Below, one piece after another: positions 42,374 through 49,060 of a DNA stretch of 64,000 bases. The stretch's first letter is position 1, and the number at the start of each line of letters is the position of its first letter. The stretch comes from Fibrobacterota bacterium (GTDB taxonomy: Bacteria; Fibrobacterota; Chitinivibrionia; Chitinivibrionales; Chitinispirillaceae), in NCBI GenBank assembly GCA_023436205.1, contig JAEZKC010000055.1, forward strand, positions 34,892 through 98,891. The letters run 5' to 3'. The notes beneath the pieces were generated by a model that saw only the letters and a program-made list of their open reading frames with translations, ran no database searches and was not told the DNA's origin. The translations under genes and the position numbers were made by a program.

Positions 42374-42487
42374 CTCAAAGCTAAGCCTCCTACATCAAAA
42401 CCGTTCTACCTTATACTCCGCGCGGTATCTATTTTTCCCCGAAGAACCTGGCATTGGAACTCCTAATTTCATCAAATTTAGAAAACA

Positions 42488-45052
42488 GTGGCTCTATTCA
42501 CCGAAGAAGAAATCCGTCGATACGCTTTTCCTGCAGTGGTTGAAAGCGGATTGCGCTGCTATAAACGCAAACGGGTGAGTTCCATCCATTTTGAAGGTGA
42601 AGATATAATCACCAGTGTGCGGGAAAATGGTACTCACAGGGTGGTTGTGAGCAGGGAAAAGGGAAATATACGCTTTGACTGCACCTGCGGGTTTTCCTAC
42701 GGCGGGGCATGTGAGCATGTGGTTGCCTCGATGTATGCTGCCAATGCTGACGGTGCGATTCAGATCGGTATCGACTGGGGTTCTCCCGTTGAGGAGCAGG
42801 ATGAAGTCGATTTTGATACTGAAGCTGATATTGAATCCTGGTCGGTGCCCGTTGCCGTCGATGAACCAGAGGAGGAACCTTCTGATGATGATGAGCTTGA
42901 GGAGGAGCCACCTTCTGTGGTTGACCTGCCCATCGGAAAGCCAATGGGTCGGCTTTATCTCTCTGAACGGGATACCATGCTCCTGGTTGAGCTCAGGTTT
43001 GCCTATCATGATGGATTGACAGAGTTTTCACGCAGTGACAGTAATCAGACCAGGCTCGTTCCCTCCGAGGACGGGGCAGTTTACAGAGTTTCCCGCTCCA
43101 GGGCTAGAGAGACGGTCATGACCGCATCTCTTGCCACCTATGAACTGACGCAGTATCAAACCGGTGTGTTTACTCCCTGTGATGATCCTCGAATCTGGAC
43201 TTTGCAGGAGTTACCTCGGCTTGCCCGCGACGGCTTTGAAATCTTCGGCCAGGAAAACCTGCGATCCTCTAATGCCAGAAAGGCTGCTCCCAAGATGAGC
43301 GTGGCAGTTTCCAGCAAGGAGGGGCTTTTTGACTGCAATGTACAGATCAGTTTTGATGGCATTTCCGCCACTTTGGCATCACTTATACACGCTGTGCGGC
43401 AGGGAAGCCGATTCGTACTCCTGTCTGATGGAAGCTCCGGGATGCTTCCGCAAGTCTGGCTTGAAAAGTTCGCCGCACTGTTCTCTGCAATCGATGCGGA
43501 AAATGGCATGCAGTCTTTGTCAATACGTTCTTCTCAATTTGCACTGGCTGATATGCTGTATGAGATGGCAGATGAGAAGTGTGGTGATGAAGCATTTCTA
43601 ACTCGAAGAGATGCTTTACGTTCTTTCAGCAGTATGGATTCCCAGCAGCCTCCGCAGGGTTTTCTGGCCAGCATGCGTCCTTATCAGCTTGCCGGTTACG
43701 AATGGTTTTACTTCCTGAAGAAGTACCATTTCGGCGGATGTCTGGCTGATGACATGGGACTTGGAAAAACGGTGCAGACCATTGCGCTTTTACTGAATGA
43801 AAAGAAGACTGATTCTCCAAAACCATCTCTTGTCGTGGTGCCCACATCTCTGATTTTCAACTGGCAGCGGGAAGCCGAAAAGTTCGCTCCAGAATTGAAT
43901 GTGCTCATTTATCACGGATCCGGACGATTAAAGTATTGCGATGTGATGAATATGGCAGATGTGGTGATAACCTCCTACGGAACAGTTATCAGAGATGTCG
44001 AGGAGCTAAAAACCAGGCATTTCCATTACGTTATTCTTGACGAAGCGCAGGCGATAAAGAATCCGGCCTCACAGGTGAGCAGAGCTTTGCGGCAGCTGTC
44101 TGCAAATCACAAGCTGGCTTTGAGTGGTACACCAATAGAAAACAGCCTTTCGGAACTATGGGCGCTCTTTACTTTTTTGAATCCGGGAATGCTGGGTTCA
44201 TTCAGGATGTTTGCCAAAAATTTTATTAAGCCAATTGAACGGGATCTTAACGACAATACATCGGCTGTGCTACGGAAGCTTATCTTTCCCTTTATTCTTC
44301 GCCGCACAAAACAACAGGTTGCCAATGATCTTCCTCCTAAAAACGAGATGGTCCTCTATGCGGAGATGCTTCCGCGTCAGAAGACGCTCTACGATATCAC
44401 CCGGGATATCTACAAAGGTAAAATTATCGATTCCATTAACAGGGAGGGTATGGAAGGTTCACGCATGCAAATACTTGAAGGCTTGCTGAGACTTCGCCAG
44501 ATCTGCTGCCATCCCGCCATGGTTGATCCATCCTTTGCAGGTGATTCTGGCAAATTCCGTCTTTTGGAACAGTCGCTGGTGGATATTGTGTCGGAAGGGC
44601 ACCGGGTGCTACTTTTTTCCCAGTTTGTCAAAGGTCTTGAGCTTGTTAAGGAGAGAATCGCTCAGCAGGGGATTCAAAGCGAGATGCTTACCGGTTCCAC
44701 CCGGGACAGAGGAGCAGTGGTGGACAGGTTCCAGAATGGGGAAGGGGCTCCTGTATTTCTTATCAGTCTCAAGGCGGGAGGGACAGGGCTTAACCTGACG
44801 CGGGCCGATTATGTTATTCATCTCGACCCGTGGTGGAACCCCAGCGCGGAAAACCAAGCCTCCGACCGGGCGTATAGAATCGGTCAGACCCGTACTGTTT
44901 TTGTGTATAAGATGATAACAAAGGACAGTATAGAGGAGCGGGTGCTCGCGTTACAGGAGCAGAAAAAGCAGCTTGTACAATCGGTGATTCAGACCGAAAG
45001 CTCGTTTTTCAAGCATTTGACCAGGGATGACGTTCTGGGTCTGCTGGATTGA
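42488..45052 (+). CDS. SNF2-family helicase with N-terminal SWIM zinc finger
   Basis: An 854-aa DNA-dependent ATPase starting at GTG 42488. The N-terminus carries a SWIM zinc finger (FDCTCGFSYGGACEHVVAS, CxC...CxH). After an acidic linker (about residues 105-150) and a family-specific middle, the SWI2/SNF2 motor has motif I DDMGLGKTVQT, motif Ia VVPTSLIFNW, motif II DEAQ, motif III LALSGTPIENS and the C-terminal motifs LFSQFVKGL, LISLKAGGTGLNLT and DRAYRIGQTR. These proteins move along or remodel protein-DNA complexes, and bacterial forms are linked to transcription recycling or DNA repair. Family is clear; the specific role is not. Confidence 0.94.
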   Translation: MALFTEEEIRRYAFPAVVESGLRCYKRKRVSSIHFEGEDIITSVRENGTHRVVVSREKGNIRFDCTCGFSYGGACEHVVASMYAANADGAIQIGIDWGSPVEEQDEVDFDTEADIESWSVPVAVDEPEEEPSDDDELEEEPPSVVDLPIGKPMGRLYLSERDTMLLVELRFAYHDGLTEFSRSDSNQTRLVPSEDGAVYRVSRSRARETVMTASLATYELTQYQTGVFTPCDDPRIWTLQELPRLARDGFEIFGQENLRSSNARKAAPKMSVAVSSKEGLFDCNVQISFDGISATLASLIHAVRQGSRFVLLSDGSSGMLPQVWLEKFAALFSAIDAENGMQSLSIRSSQFALADMLYEMADEKCGDEAFLTRRDALRSFSSMDSQQPPQGFLASMRPYQLAGYEWFYFLKKYHFGGCLADDMGLGKTVQTIALLLNEKKTDSPKPSLVVVPTSLIFNWQREAEKFAPELNVLIYHGSGRLKYCDVMNMADVVITSYGTVIRDVEELKTRHFHYVILDEAQAIKNPASQVSRALRQLSANHKLALSGTPIENSLSELWALFTFLNPGMLGSFRMFAKNFIKPIERDLNDNTSAVLRKLIFPFILRRTKQQVANDLPPKNEMVLYAEMLPRQKTLYDITRDIYKGKIIDSINREGMEGSRMQILEGLLRLRQICCHPAMVDPSFAGDSGKFRLLEQSLVDIVSEGHRVLLFSQFVKGLELVKERIAQQGIQSEMLTGSTRDRGAVVDRFQNGEGAPVFLISLKAGGTGLNLTRADYVIHLDPWWNPSAENQASDRAYRIGQTRTVFVYKMITKDSIEERVLALQEQKKQLVQSVIQTESSFFKHLTRDDVLGLLD

Positions 45053-45110
45053 ATATGTTTCCTTTTTGCAGGTAAAGTGCAGCTATCATTTTCGCAGAAG
45101 CAGAGATCTA

Positions 45111-45803
45111 ATGAAATTTGATTCCCCCCTTGTGCATGGTTACCTTCTAAAACGATACAAGCGTTTTCTGGCTGATATCCGTCTGGATGACCATTCAATC
45201 GTCACAGCCCACTGCACAAATTCCGGATCCATGAAGAGTTGTCTGGAGGAAAATGCGGATGTCTACCTTTCAGATAGCATGAATCCAAAGCGTAAAACCC
45301 GATATACGTGGGAAATGATAAAGGTCAACGGTGACTGGGTTGGAGTTAATACCGTCAATCCGAACAAGTTGGCTTTTGAGATAATTACCGGTAATAAAAT
45401 CCCTCAGCTGTCAGGCTATACCAATGTAAAACCTGAGGTCAAATTCGGCAGCAGCAGATTTGATTTTTACGCTGAAAACGAATCAGAAAAATGCTTTGTG
45501 GAGGTCAAGAATGTCACGCTCAAGGATGGTATTCATGCACGTTTCCCCGATGCCCTAACTGAGCGGGGCCAAAAGCATCTTGAAACGCTTATCAAAGCCA
45601 GGGAAGAAGGATTCCGGGCTGTGATGCTGTATGTTATACAGCGTTCAGACGTGGAACTCTTTTCACCTGCATCTGATATAGATCTGGTCTATTCAAAAAA
45701 GCTGGGAATTGCCAGAAACCGTGGTGTGGAGATACTACCTTTACAGGTGAAGGTAACACCATCAGGCATTGAACCGGTGAGAATGTTGGAGTATGTAATT
45801 TAA
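45111..45803 (+). CDS. sfsA: SfsA family DNA/RNA nuclease-like protein
   Basis: A 230-aa protein from ATG 45111 (MKFDSPLVHGYLLKRYKRFLADI); the longer open frame begins inside the helicase gene and has no fitting start. Conserved SfsA blocks: VTAHCTNSGSMKSCLE, KRKTRYTWEMIKV, GVNTVNPNKLAFE, SRFDFYAEN and CFVEVKNVTLKDG with the PD-(D/E)XK-like E-x-K, then FPDALTERGQKHLETL. First described as a sugar-fermentation stimulator in E. coli; nuclease fold. It follows the helicase gene by about 60 bp and ends in an intrinsic terminator. Confidence 0.93.
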   Translation: MKFDSPLVHGYLLKRYKRFLADIRLDDHSIVTAHCTNSGSMKSCLEENADVYLSDSMNPKRKTRYTWEMIKVNGDWVGVNTVNPNKLAFEIITGNKIPQLSGYTNVKPEVKFGSSRFDFYAENESEKCFVEVKNVTLKDGIHARFPDALTERGQKHLETLIKAREEGFRAVMLYVIQRSDVELFSPASDIDLVYSKKLGIARNRGVEILPLQVKVTPSGIEPVRMLEYVI

Positions 45804-45825
45804 CCTTTATACAATTGGAGGAGGA

Positions 45826-45855
45826 GAGAGGCGAAGAGCACTCCGCCTCTCTTTT
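45826..45855 (+). terminator. Intrinsic terminator of sfsA
   Basis: Stem GAGAGGCG (45826-45833) / CGCCTCTC (45844-45851), 10-nt loop, followed by TTTT on the plus strand. It lies 22 bp after the sfsA stop and just before the convergent trpB2 stop. Confidence 0.85.
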
Positions 45856-45860
45856 GGCTA

Positions 45861-47249
45861 TTACCACTTTCCGGTTTTCTTCACTTCCGCCTTGGGAAAA
45901 GAATCTAGTTCCTTTTCCGCGGCATCGATCTCCTCCTGAGGGAGCACATAGTCGCTCAGCTGTCCAGCCAGGAATTTCTGGTATCCGAGCAGGTCCATGT
46001 GACCATGACCGCTCAGGTTCATCATAATCACCTTCTCTTTGCCTTCCTCTTTTGCCTTCAGAGCTTCCCTGATGGTTGCCGCCACCGCATGACTTGACTC
46101 AGGGGCAATGATGAACCCTTCTGTGCGTGCCCACTGAATGGCTGCTTTGTAGCACTCAACCTGGGGAATGGCCATCGGTGTTGCCAGACCTTCCACAACA
46201 GCCTGGGAAACCAGAGGTGACATGCCGTGGTAGCGCAGACCGCCTGCATGGATGGGGGCGGGCAGAAAGTTGTGTCCCAGTGTATGCATGGGCAGCATGG
46301 GAGTGAGCCCTGCGGTGTCACCGAAATCGTAAGCAAAAATGCCGCGTGTCAGGGTGGGGCAGGATGTCGGCTCCACAGGAATAATCTCGATCTGTTCACC
46401 GTTGATCTTATCTGCCATAAAGGGGAATGTAAGACCCGCGAAGTTTGAACCGCCGCCTGCACAACCGATCACCACGTCAGGTTTCTTGATTCCCAGTTTG
46501 GCAAGCTGCTTTTTGGCTTCCAGACCGATGATCGTCTGATGCAGCATCACATGGTTGAGCACGCTTCCCAGTGAGTACTTGGTGCTGCCGCTTGGATCGG
46601 CAACTGCAGCTTCCACCGCTTCGCTTATGGCAATGCCCAGGCTTCCGGGAGTGTTGGGGTCCTTGGCCAGAAAACGGCGTCCTGCTTCAGTTTCGTTTGA
46701 GGGACTGGCCACGCATTCTCCACCCCAGGTTTCCATCATGGTCTTGCGGAAAGGCTTCTGGTCAAAACTGATCCTTACCATAAATACTTTACACTTAAGA
46801 CCAAGAAGGGCGCAGGAAAAGGAGAGCGCGCTTCCCCATTGTCCGGCTCCTGTTTCGGTGGTCAATACTTTTGTACCGAACTGCTTGTTGTACCACACCT
46901 GAGGCACAGCGGTATTTGGCTTGTGGCTTCCGGCCGGAGATACGCTTTCATCTTTATAATAAATCTGGGCCGGTGTTCCCAACGCCTTTTCAAGGAAAAT
47001 GGCTCTTCTTAACGGTGAAGGTCGCCATCTGTATAATATGTCAAGAACTTCCTGAGGGATGTCGATCCAGCGCTGTGTGCTCACTTCCTGCTCGATGAGG
47101 TTCATGGGGAAAACAGGAGCCAGGGCTTCCGGGGTAAGCGGTTGTCCGTCAGGACCCAGCGGCGGCTGCATGGGAGTGGGCAGGTCTGCCGCAATGTTGT
47201 ACCACTGACGGGGAATTTCGGATTCGTCCAAGTAGACTTTAATGCTCAT
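45861..47249 (-). CDS. trpB: Tryptophan synthase beta chain, TrpB2 type
   Basis: A 462-aa PLP enzyme that joins indole and serine to give tryptophan. The Schiff-base lysine is Lys110 in SPAGSHKPNTA and the phosphate-binding glycine loop is GCAGGGSNFAG. The extended N-terminus (PTPMQPPLGPDGQPLTPEAL) and length above 430 aa identify the TrpB2 subgroup, which often works without TrpA and may salvage free indole. No trpA or other trp gene is in the window. It is 25 bp downstream of trpR in the same direction, so the repressor and the synthase are probably one operon. Confidence 0.94.
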   Translation of the reverse strand: MSIKVYLDESEIPRQWYNIAADLPTPMQPPLGPDGQPLTPEALAPVFPMNLIEQEVSTQRWIDIPQEVLDILYRWRPSPLRRAIFLEKALGTPAQIYYKDESVSPAGSHKPNTAVPQVWYNKQFGTKVLTTETGAGQWGSALSFSCALLGLKCKVFMVRISFDQKPFRKTMMETWGGECVASPSNETEAGRRFLAKDPNTPGSLGIAISEAVEAAVADPSGSTKYSLGSVLNHVMLHQTIIGLEAKKQLAKLGIKKPDVVIGCAGGGSNFAGLTFPFMADKINGEQIEIIPVEPTSCPTLTRGIFAYDFGDTAGLTPMLPMHTLGHNFLPAPIHAGGLRYHGMSPLVSQAVVEGLATPMAIPQVECYKAAIQWARTEGFIIAPESSHAVAATIREALKAKEEGKEKVIMMNLSGHGHMDLLGYQKFLAGQLSDYVLPQEEIDAAEKELDSFPKAEVKKTGKW

Positions 47250-47274
47250 CGGGAAAACACCTTTCGAAAAAGAA

Positions 47275-47562
47275 TCAGGATATTTGTGAAAGAATTTTGT
47301 TCGTTGCTGATGAGGAGTCCTTGATTATTTTGGCTCCCCGGGTGATTTTGCATAGACTTATTCCCAGTTCCGCTGCGATCTGGCGTTGGGGTAGTCCCTG
47401 GCGTAGTTTCTTCAAAAGCTCCCACCGAAGAGAAATATCCTTCAGCTCAGCCTCCGAGAAGATTTCCGAGAAGAAACTGTGCAGAAGGGATCGATCACTG
47501 GTTGAGGCGATTACCTCAATGATCTCCAGGGCGGGCTGAGAATGGAGATTGTTTCTATGCAT
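47275..47562 (-). CDS. trpR: Trp repressor family transcriptional regulator
   Basis: A 95-aa TrpR-like protein. Residues 30-80 hold LRWELLKKLRQGLPQRQIAAELGISLCKITRGAKIIK; the helix-turn-helix and the (I/V)TRG(A/S) signature match TrpR, where the Arg/Gly residues contact DNA and tryptophan. It would bind operator DNA when loaded with L-tryptophan. The only Met is residue 1, so the start at 47562 is well supported although there is no ribosome binding site; the promoter position predicts that the mRNA begins at this ATG. It lies directly upstream of trpB2, an arrangement reminiscent of chlamydial trpRBA. Confidence 0.85.
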   Translation of the reverse strand: MHRNNLHSQPALEIIEVIASTSDRSLLHSFFSEIFSEAELKDISLRWELLKKLRQGLPQRQIAAELGISLCKITRGAKIIKDSSSATNKILSQIS

Positions 47563-47571
47563 AGAAACAAT
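47548..47571. promoter_or_regulatory. Perfect 24-bp palindrome, candidate TrpR operator
   Basis: Each half is ATTGTTTCTATG read from either side, with core TATGCATA. It covers the trpR start codon (47560-47562), the first five codons and the last three bases of the predicted -10 box. Binding here would block both polymerase and start of translation. The site is perfect over 24 bp, far beyond chance, and it occurs once in the window. Confidence 0.75.
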
Positions 47572-47597
47572 ATACGGTTTTAGAAACGGGTTTGCAA
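47569..47597 (-). promoter_or_regulatory. Promoter of trpR-trpB2 with predicted leaderless start
   Basis: Minus-strand TTGCAA (47592-47597), 17-nt spacer, TATATT (47569-47574). Counting seven bases from the end of the -10 box places +1 on the A of the trpR ATG at 47562, which explains the missing ribosome binding site. Confidence 0.65.
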
Positions 47598-47702
47598 CTG
47601 TTTTGATGATTTATACATTGATTGAGTATTGTTGTTGATTCGTTTATAGCAGTGGGTTTTGGCTCTCCGCAATCGAAAACAGGTAGTAAATTGGGGTAAA
47701 AG

Positions 47703-47831
47703 GCTGTTAAGTTGGGGCATTAACCCTGTTAAATCGTTCAGAAAAGCTGTTAAGTCGAGGTCATATCCCTGCTAATTAGTTCAGGAAAGTTGCTAAATCT
47801 GGATCATACCCTCATTAAATCGGCCGGTGAA
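47703..47831. repeat. 43-bp imperfect tandem repeat, three copies
   Basis: Units begin at 47703, 47746 and 47789 with GCTGTTAAGT, GCTGTTAAGT and GTTGCTAAAT, each followed by a CAT(A/T)-CCCT block, TTAA(A)T and a TTCAG-like end. A partial fourth unit may precede at about 47685. AT-rich, non-coding, about 150 bp upstream of the trpR start. Confidence 0.7.
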
Positions 47832-47869
47832 AATGAAGCGGCTTTTACATAATACACCTCTTCTCTAAA

Positions 47870-47958
47870 TCGTGATAGATAGATTCCGATGACTGTTTTT
47901 TGACAATGTTACCTTGCGGGAGAAGGTGATGGTGACCATGAGGCGTCTTCGCCGTTAA
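47870..47958 (-). repeat. Dispersed ~90-bp intergenic repeat, copy D
   Basis: In reverse it reads TTAACGGCGAAGACGCCT, TGGTCACCATCACCTTCTC, CCGCA, GTCAAAAAACAGTCATCGGA and ends ATCACGATT. Its closest relative is copy A more than 37 kb away (shared GGTCACC-x3-ACCTTCTCCCGCA). The rest of the 47572-48217 gap holds the 43-bp repeats and AT-rich sequence upstream of the beta-helix protein gene. Confidence 0.85.
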
Positions 47959-48217
47959 TAGGAAACATATATTTGTTTATACTAATACAAGTGAGAATAG
48001 AACTCTTCTTGCGAGTGTACCGCTTCCTGAATACGAGTAATAGAATTCGGGGTGCAGTCTTCATTTGCAATATCTGTTTTCTACCGGAAAAATAAACCGA
48101 AAAAATCCTGTTGACTGTTTTCTCTTTCCCATCTATATTCATTTCATCTTACCTTTTCTCTCAGGGCTTCCGCCCACTTCCCGAAAAATATAATCTCAAG
48201 CGAAAACGGAGCTTTTC

Positions 48218-49042
48218 ATGAAAAAAGCTTTCTTTCTGCTTTGTCTTTTCTGGTCGGTTTCCGCGAAGCAAACTTTATCCGGTGACATATCGGGAACTTT
48301 TGGGCCGGATGTGTACCGGGTGACTGAAACGGTGACTGTCCCTTCGGGAAAAAGCTTAACGTTTGATGCCGGATCGGAACTGTTTTTCGAGCCGTTTACA
48401 GGGATAGTTGTCAAGGGCTCTCTTATAATTAATGGTACACAGGACAGCCCTGTAAGGCTTACCTCAATTAGAGATACCGGTATCGGAGACGGTTCTCCAG
48501 AGCCATTTGACTGGAACGGTATCGAAGTTCAGGAAACAGCCGAGCAGGTTTCGCTTCAGTATCTGAGCATAAGTCACAGTGTTTTCGGGATTAATATTAA
48601 GGCGGCCCGCACAAAGGTGCGTATTCAGAATGCACTCTTTAACAATAATGGGTATGCGAGTGTGGTCAGGGTGGGGGAGAATTCAGCTGTGGTGTACGGG
48701 AAACTTTTTTCCGTTAGCTGGAATATGGAAACCGTTCAGCCTGTTACTGAATCTGTAAAGTTTCATTCGGATGTTCCTTCAGAAAAAACTCCGGGAAAAA
48801 ACAAAGCGGTCTTTCTATCTCTCAACATTGGAGGATTGGGGGTTGCAGCGGCAGGCTTGGCTATTATGTCCGTCAGTACAGTGCAGCGCAACCGCAATGT
48901 TAATGAATATTCCGTTCAAAAAGACCCTCACTGGGCTTCCATTTACCGCAATCGAATCATTCAGAACCGCAATATGCAGATCACAGGAGCCGTGCTTGCT
49001 GGAGTTGGATTGACATCCGCAGGAGTGACCTGGTTATTTTAA
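48218..49042 (+). CDS. Exported beta-helix-like protein with C-terminal membrane segments
   Basis: A 274-aa protein with a signal peptide (MKKAFFLLCLFWSVSAKQ). Residues about 25-165 look like short right-handed parallel beta-helix rungs (VPSGKSLTFDAGSELFF, GSLIINGTQDSPVRLTS, WNGIEVQETAEQVSLQYLSIS, RIQNALFNNNG). The last 80 residues contain two hydrophobic segments (IGGLGVAAAGLAIMS and ITGAVLAGVGLTSAGVTWLF). No enzyme motif is seen. It is followed after 18 bp by the first of two giant lipoproteins, so the three probably act together at the cell surface. Confidence 0.72.
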   Translation: MKKAFFLLCLFWSVSAKQTLSGDISGTFGPDVYRVTETVTVPSGKSLTFDAGSELFFEPFTGIVVKGSLIINGTQDSPVRLTSIRDTGIGDGSPEPFDWNGIEVQETAEQVSLQYLSISHSVFGINIKAARTKVRIQNALFNNNGYASVVRVGENSAVVYGKLFSVSWNMETVQPVTESVKFHSDVPSEKTPGKNKAVFLSLNIGGLGVAAAGLAIMSVSTVQRNRNVNEYSVQKDPHWASIYRNRIIQNRNMQITGAVLAGVGLTSAGVTWLF

Positions 49043-49060
49043 AGATTCAATCAAGGGGAA

